A DNA stretch of 64,000 bases from Denitratisoma oestradiolicum (GTDB lineage: Bacteria > Pseudomonadota > Gammaproteobacteria > Burkholderiales > Rhodocyclaceae). A program made the translations under genes and the position numbers. Position 1 is the stretch's first letter. Every line of letters starts with the position of its first letter. The stretch lies in assembly GCF_902813185.1 (NCBI RefSeq), contig NZ_LR778301.1, positions 992,001 to 1,056,000 of the forward strand, given 5' to 3'. Shown here in pieces: positions 9,425 through 18,039 of the stretch. Below the pieces are notes generated by a model. It worked only from the letters and a program-made list of their open reading frames with translations, searched no databases and was not told where the DNA came from.

Positions 9425-10668
9425 CCCTGCTGGTCTCGCCCCTGGGCCGGGCCGGGGTGGCCAGCGCCCTGGGGGTGCGGGTCTGGCCCGCCCGGGACTA
9501 CACCCGCATCACCCTGGAATACGATAGGCCGATCCGCTTCAACCACCTGCTGGTGAAGAACCCGGAACGGCTGGTGGTGGATCTGGAAGATGTGGAGTTC
9601 AACTCCATGCTGCAAAGTCTGCCGGGCAAGATTTCCGAGACCGACCCCTACATCCGGCTGATTCGCGCCGGCCGCAACAAGCCGGGGGTGGTGCGCCTGG
9701 TCATCGAACTCAAGACCGAGGTCAAGCCTCAGGTGTTCACTCTGAAGCCTGTGGGTGAATACGGCCACCGGCTGGTGCTGGACCTCTATCCGTCGGTGGA
9801 GGTGGAAGATCCCCTGATGGCCCTGCTGGAAAAGCCCCGCAATGAGCAGACCCTGAAATCCGAGGCCCAGTTGTCCACAGCGCCCCTGGAAGACAAGGCG
9901 CCGGCCCAGTCCCGGCTCCCCGAGGAGCGGCCGGCCAGGGCCGACATTGCCCGCATGGTGACCGTCATGCTGGACCCGGGCCATGGCGGCGAGGACCCGG
10001 GGGCCGTGGGACGGGGCGGCAGCTACGAAAAGAATGTGACCCTCTCCGTGGCCCGGCGCCTCAAGGCCAGGATCGATCAGGAGGCCAACATGCGCTCGGC
10101 CCTGACCCGGGACGGGGATTTCTTCGTGCCGCTTCATCACCGGGTCAACAAGGCGCGGCGGGTCCAGGCCGACCTCTTCGTCTCCATCCATGCCGATGCC
10201 TTCATCAATCCGACGGCCCGGGGCTCCAGCGTATTCGTACTCTCCGATCATGGCGCTTCCTCATCGGCGGCCCGCTGGCTGGCGAAAAAGGAAAACGACG
10301 CCGACCTGATCGGCGGCGTCAATCTGGATGTGCGGGATCCCTTCCTGGCCCGTACCCTGCTGGACCTGTCCCAGACTGCCACCATCAACGACAGCCTGAA
10401 GCTGGGCAAGGACGTGCTGGGGGAACTGGGGCGCATCAACGCCCTGCACAAGGGCCAGGTGGAGCAGGCCGGATTCGCCGTGCTGAAGGCGCCGGACATT
10501 CCCTCCATCCTGGTGGAGACGGCCTTCATCTCCAATCCGGAGGAGGAAAAGCGTCTGGTGGATGAGGCCTACCAGGACCAGATGGCCGAGGCCATCCTGC
10601 GGGGCATCAAGCGCTACTTCGCCAAGAATCCGCCCCTGGCAAAATCGAAGCTGGCCCGATTGGACTGA
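9346..10668 (+). CDS. amiC: N-acetylmuramoyl-L-alanine amidase (AmiC type, Tat-exported)
   Basis: This is a periplasmic zinc amidase that cuts the stem peptide from septal peptidoglycan during cell separation. The 440-residue product begins with a twin-arginine signal (RGLGRRDVLKF then a hydrophobic stretch, residues 11-35), which is typical of AmiC. An AMIN domain (about 42-150) targets the septum. The Amidase_3 domain starts at MLDPGHGGEDPGAVG near residue 207, with zinc ligands in DPGH, SYEKN and SIHAD, and the catalytic ETAF near the end. ATG 9346 was chosen because it places the Tat motif at the N-terminus. The gene starts 79 bases before the end of tsaE. Confidence 0.95.
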   Translation: MSDRPDEFATRGLGRRDVLKFAAASLTLLVSPLGRAGVASALGVRVWPARDYTRITLEYDRPIRFNHLLVKNPERLVVDLEDVEFNSMLQSLPGKISETDPYIRLIRAGRNKPGVVRLVIELKTEVKPQVFTLKPVGEYGHRLVLDLYPSVEVEDPLMALLEKPRNEQTLKSEAQLSTAPLEDKAPAQSRLPEERPARADIARMVTVMLDPGHGGEDPGAVGRGGSYEKNVTLSVARRLKARIDQEANMRSALTRDGDFFVPLHHRVNKARRVQADLFVSIHADAFINPTARGSSVFVLSDHGASSSAARWLAKKENDADLIGGVNLDVRDPFLARTLLDLSQTATINDSLKLGKDVLGELGRINALHKGQVEQAGFAVLKAPDIPSILVETAFISNPEEEKRLVDEAYQDQMAEAILRGIKRYFAKNPPLAKSKLARLD

Positions 10669-10696
10669 ACCGGGGCTTTCACGGTCCCGGTGTTGA

Positions 10697-12322
10697 TCAG
10701 GCCTTGAACTGGCTCAGGGCCGCTTGCTGGGCCCGGGCCAGATATTCCATGCGTTCCGCTGAGCCGGCGATCTCCGCCGTTTCGGCGCAGTTGCGATCCG
10801 CCATCACGACAATCCGGTCCACATTTTCCACCACCAGCCGGGTGGCGATTTCCTGTTCCGCCAGGGCGTGGGCGATGTCGCTGACGGCGCCGATGACCCG
10901 ATGGGCGCCTTCACGAATCTGCGCCATGGAACTGCCGGCGTTCCGGGCCAGGGTGACGCCGTCCTCCACCCGTGCGCTGCCTTCGCCCATGCTGCGCACG
11001 GCTTCGGCGGTGCTGCTCTGGATGCTGCCGATCATGCGGCCGATTTCCTGAGTGGATAGCGTGGTGCGCTCCGCCAGCTTGCGCACCTCGTCGGCCACCA
11101 CGGCGAAGCCTCGGCCCTGCTCTCCGGCCCGGGCCGCCTCGATGGCGGCGTTCAGCGCCAGCAGATTGGTCTGGTCGGCGATTTCCTTGATCACGTTGAT
11201 GATGGAGGAAATCTGCTCGGACATCTGCCCCAGAGCTTCGATCTTTCCGGCGGAGTCCTGCACCGCCGTGGCGATCTTGGTCATTTCATCGGCGGCGTCA
11301 TGAACGATACGTTCGCCATCGGTGGACAGTGTGCCCGCCGTCTCGGCGATCTCCCGGGCCTGGTCGGAATTGCTCGCCACCTGGGCGATGCTGGCCTTGG
11401 TCTGCTCCAGGGCGGCGGCCATGGCGGAGGAAGCCTCGTTCTGTTCCGAAGAACTGATCGCCACATGATTGGCCGCGCCAGCCAGCCGGGAAGCCAGAGC
11501 CATGACTTCCTGGGAGTTGGCGATCGCCTGCTGGATGATTTCCTGGAAGCTGCCCACCATGCGGTTGAAGGTCTGGGCCATCTCGGTGAGCTCGCTATGT
11601 CCGCTCACTTTGACCCGGGAGGAGAGGTCCTTGGACTGCTCGATGGATCTCATGGCCCGATTGATGTCGTCAATGGAGCCGGTGATGTTGCGGACCAGGA
11701 AGAACAGCATGCTGCCGATCAGAATCAGGGCAATCAGGGTCATGCCTGCCAGGATCAGAGCGCGTTCCCGGAAAATCTGCTGCACGTCGTCCAGATAGAT
11801 GCCGGAACCCAGCACCCAGCCCCAGGGCTGGAAACCGGAGACATAGGAAATCTTCGGCACTGGCGCGTCGAAGCCCGGCTTGGGCCAGGCATAGTCCACA
11901 AAGCCCGCCCCATCCTTCTTCACCGCGTTGACGAATTCCATGAACAGGCGCTTGCCATTCGGATCCTTGAAGTCCGACAGATCCTGGTTGTCCAGCTCCG
12001 GTTTGATCGGGTGCATGATCATCCGGGGGGTCATGTCATTGATCCAGAAGTATTCGCTGGTCTCGTAACGCAGCGACTTGACGGTGGCCAGGGCGGTGGA
12101 CTTGGCCTCTTCCTCGGTCATCTGACCGGCCAGCTGGAGCCCGTGGAAATGGGTCAGGATGCCGGTGGCCGCTTCCACCAGATGACGGGTCTTGACCTTG
12201 CGGTCTTCCATCAGGGTGGAGCGTTCGGCGATCAGGGCGCTCAGGGTGACCAGAACCAGACCAAGGACGGAAAGGAGCAATACCAGGAGCAGTTTGCTCC
12301 GCAGGGTGGAGGGGAGAATCAT
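10697..12322 (-). CDS. Methyl-accepting chemotaxis protein with single-Cache sensor
   Basis: The product is a 541-residue inner-membrane chemoreceptor. TM1 spans about residues 9-30. A periplasmic Cache domain follows (about 40-185) with the diagnostic [15 protein letters not shown] and [13 protein letters not shown] segments. TM2 lies at about 188-210, then a HAMP linker, and a signalling domain whose hairpin tip reads [20 protein letters not shown] with [16 protein letters not shown]. Single-Cache domains of this type often sense small carboxylates, but the ligand is unknown here. The gene ends facing amiC, with a weak ACCGGG/CCCGGT inverted pair in the 28 bases between them. No chemotaxis operon is adjacent. 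Confidence 0.93.
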   Translation of the reverse strand: MILPSTLRSKLLLVLLLSVLGLVLVTLSALIAERSTLMEDRKVKTRHLVEAATGILTHFHGLQLAGQMTEEEAKSTALATVKSLRYETSEYFWINDMTPRMIMHPIKPELDNQDLSDFKDPNGKRLFMEFVNAVKKDGAGFVDYAWPKPGFDAPVPKISYVSGFQPWGWVLGSGIYLDDVQQIFRERALILAGMTLIALILIGSMLFFLVRNITGSIDDINRAMRSIEQSKDLSSRVKVSGHSELTEMAQTFNRMVGSFQEIIQQAIANSQEVMALASRLAGAANHVAISSSEQNEASSAMAAALEQTKASIAQVASNSDQAREIAETAGTLSTDGERIVHDAADEMTKIATAVQDSAGKIEALGQMSEQISSIINVIKEIADQTNLLALNAAIEAARAGEQGRGFAVVADEVRKLAERTTLSTQEIGRMIGSIQSSTAEAVRSMGEGSARVEDGVTLARNAGSSMAQIREGAHRVIGAVSDIAHALAEQEIATRLVVENVDRIVVMADRNCAETAEIAGSAERMEYLARAQQAALSQFKA

Positions 12323-12432
12323 GACTGACAGGCCGGGTTGATGGAGAGCAGGACGGCAGAACCACCATCAATCCGTATATTGCAATGCGTTGAAGCGTTA
12401 CCCGGAAGAAAATGGCAATGTCCTGATTGCTA

Positions 12433-12451
12433 TTACCAAGGTAATATTACC
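12433..12451. promoter_or_regulatory. Two overlapping palindromes upstream of the chemoreceptor gene
   Basis: TTACCAAGGTAA (12433-12444) and GGTAATATTACC (12440-12451) are each perfect dyads and share five bases. They lie 111-129 bases before the chemoreceptor start in an otherwise AT-richer gap. A regulator binding site is plausible but no regulator is known. Confidence 0.35.
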
Positions 12452-12483
12452 GCATTGCAGCAATAATGATCTACCGGATTGAG

Positions 12484-12507
12484 CCGGCCCGTCTGCTCGG
12501 GCCGGGT
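12484..12507 (-). terminator. GC hairpin after the NYN gene, without a U-tract
   Basis: CCGGCCCG and CGGGCCGG can pair around a six-base loop, immediately after the stop of the NYN-domain gene. No T-run follows on that strand, so this is at best a weak or Rho-assisted terminator. Confidence 0.3.
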
Positions 12508-12509
12508 GC

Positions 12510-13352
12510 TCAGTCTTCCACTGCCGGCAGCCGGATCAGATAACCGCCGGATTTCTCGTCCCGAGCCAGCAGGACGAGTTTGCGTTTCCCGGCCTCTTCC
12601 AGTAGCTCGCCGAAGGAGCGGAAGCCGTAGTAGGACTCGTTGAAGCCCGGTTTGCGGCGTTTCAGGGTCTGCTTGATCATGGAGCCCCAGATCTTCTCGT
12701 CCTCGCCCCGCTCCGCCATCAGGGCCTCGATGGTTTCCACTGCCAGGTCCAGGGCCTCCTGGCGACGATCCTCCTCGGTCTGGCGTGCGGGCGGCTTGGC
12801 CTCGCCGCCCTTGCCGGTGCTGGCGGCAGGCTTGGTGGGAGCCTTCTTGGCATTACGCTTTTTCTTGGCTTCCTGCTCCCGCACCAGATCGTCGTAGTAG
12901 ATGAACTCGTCGCAATTGGCGGCCAGCAGGTCGGAGGTGGAGTCCTTCACGCCGACCCCGATCACATGCTTGTTGTTTTCCCGCAGCTTGGAGACCAGGG
13001 GAGAAAAATCCGAGTCGCCGCTGATGATGACGAAGCAATCCACATGGGCCTTGGTGTAGCAGAGGTCCAGGGCGTCCACCACCATGCGGATGTCGGCGGA
13101 ATTCTTGCCCGACTGGCGCAAATGGGGGATTTCGATCAGTTCGAAGGATGCCTCGTGCATCGGTGCCTTGAAATCCTTGTAGCGCTCCCAGTCGCAATAG
13201 GCCTTCTTGACCACGATGCTGCCCTTGAGCAGCAGGCGCTCCAGCACCTTCTTGATGTCGAACTGGGAATACTTGGCGTCCCGCACCCCCAGGGCAACGT
13301 TCTCGAAGTCGCAAAAAAGGGCCATGTTGGTAATTTCGGGTTGTCCTGCCAT
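12510..13352 (-). CDS. NYN-domain (LabA-like) putative ribonuclease with C-terminal OST-HTH/LOTUS domain
   Basis: The protein has 280 residues from ATG 13352, which has AGGAG about 8 bases upstream. The PIN-like NYN domain covers about residues 8-160, with acidic catalytic candidates D15 (LFCDFEN), D87 (SADIRMVVD), and D113/D115 (SGDSDFSPL). A charged Ala/Lys-rich linker (160-205) leads to a C-terminal segment KIWGSMIKQTLKRRKPGF ... YGFRSFGELLE matching the OST-HTH/LOTUS fold, proposed to bind RNA. Proteins of this architecture are widespread in Proteobacteria and are predicted RNases; a specific target is not established. It diverges from the DinG-type helicase, with 139 bases between the starts. 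Confidence 0.88.
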   Translation of the reverse strand: MAGQPEITNMALFCDFENVALGVRDAKYSQFDIKKVLERLLLKGSIVVKKAYCDWERYKDFKAPMHEASFELIEIPHLRQSGKNSADIRMVVDALDLCYTKAHVDCFVIISGDSDFSPLVSKLRENNKHVIGVGVKDSTSDLLAANCDEFIYYDDLVREQEAKKKRNAKKAPTKPAASTGKGGEAKPPARQTEEDRRQEALDLAVETIEALMAERGEDEKIWGSMIKQTLKRRKPGFNESYYGFRSFGELLEEAGKRKLVLLARDEKSGGYLIRLPAVED

Positions 13353-13491
13353 GGATGACTCCTGAAGGGGATAAAGGCGGGCCACACGATACCAGCAGAT
13401 ACCCAGAGCGGGGTGGAAGAAGGAGCAGCCGTGATACCCTTGGCGCCGGTTTTTCCTCCTTGCCGGTCCCTGGCCGCAGCTCCCGTTCTCC

Positions 13492-15552
13492 GTGTCCGAT
13501 CTCCTCGACGTGTTTTCCGCTGAAGGCCTCCTGGCCCGGGCCATTCCCGGCTACCGGGTGCGTCCCCAGCAGCAGGAAATGGCTTGCCGGATCGGCGAGG
13601 CCATGGCGGGCAACAAGGTCTTCGTGGCCGAGGCGGGCACCGGCACCGGCAAGACCTTCGCCTATCTGGTGCCGGCCTTGCTCTCCGGGGGCAAGGTGAT
13701 CATTTCCACCGGCACCAAGACCCTTCAGGACCAGTTGTTCCAGCGGGATCTGCCCATGGTGCGGGATGCCCTGGGGGTCGGGGTCAGCATCGCCCTGCTG
13801 AAGGGGCGGGCCAATTATGTCTGCCCTTACCACCTGGCCCGGGGCCTGGGGGAAGGGCGCCTGGCGAGCCGGGTGGAGGCGGGGCATCTGCGTACCATCG
13901 CCCGCTTCGCCAAGACCACCCGTAGCGGCGACAAGGCGGAGCTGGGGGCGGTGCCGGAGGATTCCGGGGCCTGGGCCCTGGCCACGTCCACCCGGGACAA
14001 CTGTCTGGGCCAGGAATGTCCCAACGTCCAGGAATGTTTCGTGCTCAACGCCCGCCGCGAGGCTCTGGCGGCGGATCTGGTGGTGGTCAATCACCACCTG
14101 TTCTTTGCCGATGTGATGCTACGGGACGAAGGCCTGGGGGAACTGCTGCCGGCCTGTAACGCGGTGATCTTCGACGAAGCCCATCAACTGCCCGAGGTGG
14201 CCGGTTTGTTCTTCGGCGAGAGCCTGGGCACCGCCCAGTTGCTGGAACTGGCCCGGGATTCCCGCAACGAGGGCCTGACCCTGGCCAAGGACTACACGCC
14301 CTTGCAGGAGGCAGCCCGGGGCCTGGACAAGGCGGCCCGGGATCTGCGCCTGACGGTCAAGGCCGAGAACGCCCGCCTGCCCTATGAACGTCTGGCCGCG
14401 GATGCGGAATTTGGCCGTGGCCTGGAAACCGTCTCCGCCGCCCTGACGGAACTGGGTCGGCATTTGGAGGCCCAGGCGGAGCGGGGCGAGGGCCTGGTGA
14501 ACTGCCTGCGGCGGGTGGCGGAAGTGGGCCTGCGGCTGCGGCGCTGGCAACCGGCGGCGGCTCCGCTACCCTCATCCCTGGGCACTCTCACGGGAAACGG
14601 GAAGGCTCAGACACCCTCACCTCTGGCCCCTCTCCCGGGGGGAGAGGGGAACGGTCAGCCCGCCGCAGACGGGGAATCGGGGACGGAAATGGTGCGCTGG
14701 GTGGAGGTCTTCAGTCACGCCCTGTCCCTCAACATGACGCCCCTGTCGGTGGCGGAGATTTTTCAGCGTCAGTTGCAGGGCCATCCCCGGGCCTGGATCT
14801 TCACCTCGGCCACTCTCGCCGTGGGGCGCGATTTCGGTCACTACTGCGGCGAGCTGGGTTTGGGTGAAGCGGACATCGGCCAGTGGGGCAGCCCCTTCGA
14901 CTATGCCGCCCATGGATTGCTTTACTGCCCCCAGGGCATGCCGGCGCCCAACACGCCCGATTACAACGACGGCGTGGCGGCGGCGGCCTGGCCGGCGATC
15001 CGGGCTTCCGGCGGGCGGGCTTTCGTACTGTGCACCTCCCTCAAGGCCATGCGCCACATCCACCAGACTCTGGCGGCGCGGATCGCGGAGGAGGGCCTGG
15101 AGATGCCGCTGTTGTTGCAGGGGGAGGGTTCCCGCAGCGAATTGCTGGAGCGCTTTCGCCGACTGGGGAATGCGGTGCTGGTGGCCAGCCAGAGCTTCTG
15201 GGAAGGGGTGGATGTGCGGGGTGAGGCCCTGTCCCTGGTGGTGATCGACAAGCTGCCCTTCGCTCCTCCCGACGATCCGGTGCTCTCGGCCCGCATCGAG
15301 CATCTGCGCCGTCAGGGCAAAAATCCCTTTTTCGATTACCAGTTGCCCCGGGCCGTGATCAGCATGAAGCAGGGGGCAGGCCGCTTGATCCGGGACGAAA
15401 AGGATCGGGGCGTGCTGATGGTGTGCGATCCTCGCCTGGTGGAAAAAACCTACGGCAAGGCCATCTGGCGCTCCCTGCCGCCCATGCGGCGCACGAGGGA
15501 GATCGCCGAGGTGGCCAGCTTCTTCAACCCCGATGAGCAGGAGTCCGGATGA
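13492..15552 (+). CDS. ATP-dependent DNA helicase, DinG/YoaA (XPD-like) family
   Basis: This superfamily 2, 5'-3' helicase has an iron-sulfur cluster and unwinds DNA, R-loops or repair intermediates. The 686-residue protein starts at GTG 13492. It shows Walker A AGTGTGKT (48-55), the four cluster cysteines C111, C171, C176 and C182, VVVNHHLFFADVML near 197-210, and the DEAH box (228-231). The C-terminal half carries FTSATLAVG and GAGRLIRDEKDRG. Residues about 358-402 are a low-complexity insert encoded by a palindromic repeat (TPSPLAPLPGGEGN). Length and architecture fit YoaA/DinG. The last four bases overlap the start of the next gene. Confidence 0.93.
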   Translation: MSDLLDVFSAEGLLARAIPGYRVRPQQQEMACRIGEAMAGNKVFVAEAGTGTGKTFAYLVPALLSGGKVIISTGTKTLQDQLFQRDLPMVRDALGVGVSIALLKGRANYVCPYHLARGLGEGRLASRVEAGHLRTIARFAKTTRSGDKAELGAVPEDSGAWALATSTRDNCLGQECPNVQECFVLNARREALAADLVVVNHHLFFADVMLRDEGLGELLPACNAVIFDEAHQLPEVAGLFFGESLGTAQLLELARDSRNEGLTLAKDYTPLQEAARGLDKAARDLRLTVKAENARLPYERLAADAEFGRGLETVSAALTELGRHLEAQAERGEGLVNCLRRVAEVGLRLRRWQPAAAPLPSSLGTLTGNGKAQTPSPLAPLPGGEGNGQPAADGESGTEMVRWVEVFSHALSLNMTPLSVAEIFQRQLQGHPRAWIFTSATLAVGRDFGHYCGELGLGEADIGQWGSPFDYAAHGLLYCPQGMPAPNTPDYNDGVAAAAWPAIRASGGRAFVLCTSLKAMRHIHQTLAARIAEEGLEMPLLLQGEGSRSELLERFRRLGNAVLVASQSFWEGVDVRGEALSLVVIDKLPFAPPDDPVLSARIEHLRRQGKNPFFDYQLPRAVISMKQGAGRLIRDEKDRGVLMVCDPRLVEKTYGKAIWRSLPPMRRTREIAEVASFFNPDEQESG
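14605..14665. repeat. In-frame palindromic repeat inside the helicase gene
   Basis: CCCCTCTCC (14627-14635) and GGAGAGGGG (14641-14649) are perfect inverted arms around five bases. Sequences of this kind are usually intergenic. Here one is translated without frameshift between the iron-sulfur half and the second motor half of the helicase. Confidence 0.7.
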
Positions 15553-16721
15553 ATTCAGTCGAATCCGCCCAGTTCCTGAACCGCCAGCCCCTGGCGGGCT
15601 GTCTGGACCGTCCCCGGGTGGCGGCCCTGATGGAGGGGCGGCCCTGCCTCTTCGCCGATACCCGGGTCCATCTCGCCGTCGTGCACATGGCGGCCATGGC
15701 GGCACTGGTGGCTGCCATGGAGCGCATCGTTGTCCTGCCCGGCTGGCGCGAGATGGCCCTGGGCCAGGGGCCGGACTCGGCTTGTCATGATCCGGGCAAT
15801 CCCGGCGTGCTGTTCGGCTACGATTTCCACATCACTCCCCAGGGGCCGCGCCTGATCGAGATCAACACCAATGCCGGCGGCCTGTTTCTGAACGCCCATG
15901 CCCAGTCCGACCAGGGTCTGGAGCAGCGTTGTGTGGAAATGTTCCTCCGCGAATGGACCCTGGCGGGCCGTTCGGGCCGACCGGGTAGGCTGGCCATCGT
16001 GGATGAGGACCCGGCCGACCAGTATCTGGCGCCGGAGTTCGAGCTCTGCCGGAGTCTGCTGCAACAGGCCGGCATCGACGCCTTCATCTGCGATCCGCGC
16101 CAGTTGGACATGGTGGACGGCCGGCTCCAGGGCGGAGGGCGGACAGTGGACATGGTCTACAATCGCCTCACTGATTTTGCCCTGGATGCCGCGACCAGCG
16201 GAGCTCTGCGGGACGCCTGGTTGTCCAGCGCGGTGGTGCTGACGCCCCATCCCCGGGCCCATGCCCTGTACGCCGACAAACGCAATCTGATCCGGCTGTC
16301 CGACGACGCCTGGCTGGCTTCCATCGGGGTCGATGGGGGCGACCGGGAATTGCTGGCCCGGGTGGTGCCCGGCACGGAAGCCGTGGTTGGCGGGAATGGA
16401 GATGCACTCTGGTCGAGGCGCAAGGGGTTGTTCTTCAAGCCCGCCGCGGGCTTCGGTTCCCGGGCCGCCTATCGCGGCGACAAGCTGACCCGGCGGGTGT
16501 TCGAGGAAATCCTGGCGGGCAACTATGTGGCTCAGGAATTTGCACTTCCGGGAGAGCGGGTGGTGCGGGTGGATGGCGCGCCGCTGCCACTCAAGTACGA
16601 TCTGCGCTGTTACGCCTATCGGGGCGAAGTGCTGGCAACCGTGGCGCGCCTGTGGCAGGGGCAGACCACCAACTTCCGCACGCCGGGCGGAGGCTTTGCA
16701 GAAGTGGAGGTAGTGGAGTGA
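15549..16721 (+). CDS. Conserved hypothetical protein, ATP-grasp-like with apparently permuted motifs
   Basis: The product has 390 residues and I do not recognise a named family with certainty. LIEINTNAGG near residue 100 resembles the metal-binding end of an ATP-grasp site. LFFKPAAGFGSRAAY near residue 295, followed by YVAQEFALPG and PLKYDLRCYAYRGE, resembles nucleotide-binding strands that normally come before it. The order is therefore reversed compared with ordinary ATP-grasp enzymes, as in circularly permuted members. Such enzymes form amide or thioester bonds with ATP. It overlaps the helicase by four bases and mobB by four bases (GTGA), so it is translated as part of this operon. A role in molybdenum-cofactor metabolism is suggested only by position. 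Confidence 0.65.
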   Translation: MNSVESAQFLNRQPLAGCLDRPRVAALMEGRPCLFADTRVHLAVVHMAAMAALVAAMERIVVLPGWREMALGQGPDSACHDPGNPGVLFGYDFHITPQGPRLIEINTNAGGLFLNAHAQSDQGLEQRCVEMFLREWTLAGRSGRPGRLAIVDEDPADQYLAPEFELCRSLLQQAGIDAFICDPRQLDMVDGRLQGGGRTVDMVYNRLTDFALDAATSGALRDAWLSSAVVLTPHPRAHALYADKRNLIRLSDDAWLASIGVDGGDRELLARVVPGTEAVVGGNGDALWSRRKGLFFKPAAGFGSRAAYRGDKLTRRVFEEILAGNYVAQEFALPGERVVRVDGAPLPLKYDLRCYAYRGEVLATVARLWQGQTTNFRTPGGGFAEVEVVE

Positions 16722-17212
16722 AGGTTTTTGGAATTTGTGGCTATTCAGGCTCGGGCAAGACCACGCTGCTGGAGGCGATGATCGCCCTGCTGACGGCCCG
16801 GGGGCTGAAGGTGTCCCTGATCAAGCATGCCCACCATGGTTTCGACATCGACAAGCCGGGCAAGGACTCCTGGCGTCACCGGGAGGCGGGAGCGGGGGAG
16901 ATCGCCCTGATCACCGACAAACGCTGGGTGCTGATGCACGAAGCCAGGAACGAGGAGCCACCGCAGCTGGTCGACATCCTGGAGCGCCTGTCGCCCTGCG
17001 ATCTGGTGCTGCTGGAGGGCTTCAAGCGGGCGGTCCATCCCAAGATCGAGGTCCATCGGCCCAGCCTGGGCAAGCCTCCGGTATGGCCCGAGGACTGCGA
17101 CATCGTGGCGGTGGCCAGCGACCAGGCGATCGATTGTGCCTTGCCCCGGCTGGACCTGAACGATCCGGAGCAGGTGGCGGATTTCGTACTCAAGCATGTG
17201 GGGTTGAAATGA
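16718..17212 (+). CDS. mobB: Molybdopterin-guanine dinucleotide biosynthesis adapter MobB
   Basis: MobB is a GTP-binding protein that assists MobA in attaching GMP to molybdopterin. The 164-residue product begins at GTG 16718, overlapping the preceding stop in a GTGA junction. The P-loop is GYSGSGKTT (residues 8-16), followed by KVSLIKHAHHGFDIDKPGKD, HREAGA and LVLLEGFK, all family hallmarks. The start was chosen because it puts the P-loop at its usual place near the N-terminus. It overlaps moaD by four bases. Confidence 0.93.
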   Translation: MKVFGICGYSGSGKTTLLEAMIALLTARGLKVSLIKHAHHGFDIDKPGKDSWRHREAGAGEIALITDKRWVLMHEARNEEPPQLVDILERLSPCDLVLLEGFKRAVHPKIEVHRPSLGKPPVWPEDCDIVAVASDQAIDCALPRLDLNDPEQVADFVLKHVGLK

Positions 17213-17460
17213 TCCAGATTCTGTTTTTCGCCGGCATTCGGGAGGCCCTGGGCACGTCACGGGAGAAGCTGGATCTGCCGGGCGGTGTGACCACGGTGGC
17301 TGCCCTGCGGGACCATCTGGTGGCACGGGGTGGGGCCTGGGCGGCCCTGGGGGATCATCCCAACCTGCGGGTGGCGGTGAACCAGGATATGGTGGGCCTG
17401 GACAGCCCCGTCGCCGACGGCGACGAAGTGGCCTTTTTCCCGCCGGTGACCGGAGGCTGA
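17209..17460 (+). CDS. moaD: Molybdopterin synthase sulfur carrier subunit MoaD
   Basis: The 83-residue ubiquitin-fold protein ends in the required Gly-Gly (FFPPVTGG), whose terminal glycine is adenylated by MoeB and converted to thiocarboxylate to supply sulfur to the dithiolene. ATG 17209 overlaps the mobB stop (ATGA). Its partner moaE follows after a 111-base repeat. No moeA is found between mobB and moaD, although that order is common. Confidence 0.92.
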   Translation: MIQILFFAGIREALGTSREKLDLPGGVTTVAALRDHLVARGGAWAALGDHPNLRVAVNQDMVGLDSPVADGDEVAFFPPVTGG

Positions 17461-17571
17461 GATGAGAGCCCCCACGTTTGCGGCTGCGCCGCTGCTCTGC
17501 CCCCCAAGGGGGCTGCCTCCCTCGGTCCCCCAGGGATTCCCTTCGGTCAGAGCGGCCCTTCGGGAGGCACC
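17461..17571 (+). repeat. C-rich dispersed intergenic repeat, copy 1 (moaD-moaE gap)
   Basis: The element fills the whole gap. It starts GATGAGAGCCCCCACG, contains a CCCCCCAAGGGGG palindrome, CAGGGATTCCCTTCGGTCAG, and ends CGGCCCTTCGGGAGGCACC directly before the moaE ATG. The terminal GGGAGG serves as the moaE ribosome-binding site. Closely similar copies lie between smc and zipA, and an inverted fragment near 31026. Confidence 0.8.
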
Positions 17572-18036
17572 ATGAGCATTTCCGTACAGACTGAAGACTT
17601 CGACGTGGGCGCCGAGATCGCCGCCCTGTCGGCGGGGGATGGCGGGGCCGGGGCGGTGGCCAGTTTCGTCGGCCTGATGCGGGACCGCAACGACGGGGCT
17701 GGCGTCAATGCCATGACCCTGGAGCACTACCCGGGCATGACCGAGCGGGCCCTGGAGCGAATCGTTGCCGAGGCCCGGGAGCGCTGGGAACTGCGGGGCG
17801 TGCGGGTTATACATCGGGTCGGTCGCCTGCTGCCGGGGGACCGTATCGTGCTGGTGGTGGTGTCTTCCTCTCATCGGGGCGAGGCCTTCGCCGCCTGCGA
17901 ATTCATCATGGACTACCTGAAGACCCGTGCGCCCCTCTGGAAAAAGGAAGAAACCGAATCCGGCGGACGCTGGGTGGATGCTCGGGAGACGGATGAGGAG
18001 GCCCACCGGCGCTGGGCTGCCGACGGGAATTCCTGA
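17572..18036 (+). CDS. moaE: Molybdopterin synthase catalytic subunit MoaE
   Basis: MoaE, with MoaD, inserts two sulfurs into precursor Z (cyclic pyranopterin monophosphate) to make molybdopterin. The 154-residue protein shows HRVGRLLPGD (from residue 81), HRGEAF (101), and the catalytic lysines K117 (DYLKTRAP) and K124 (LWKKEE). Its ribosome-binding site GGGAGG comes from the repeat just upstream. It ends convergently with the phasin-like gene, three bases apart. Confidence 0.95.
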   Translation: MSISVQTEDFDVGAEIAALSAGDGGAGAVASFVGLMRDRNDGAGVNAMTLEHYPGMTERALERIVAEARERWELRGVRVIHRVGRLLPGDRIVLVVVSSSHRGEAFAACEFIMDYLKTRAPLWKKEETESGGRWVDARETDEEAHRRWAADGNS

Positions 18037-18039
18037 GGA

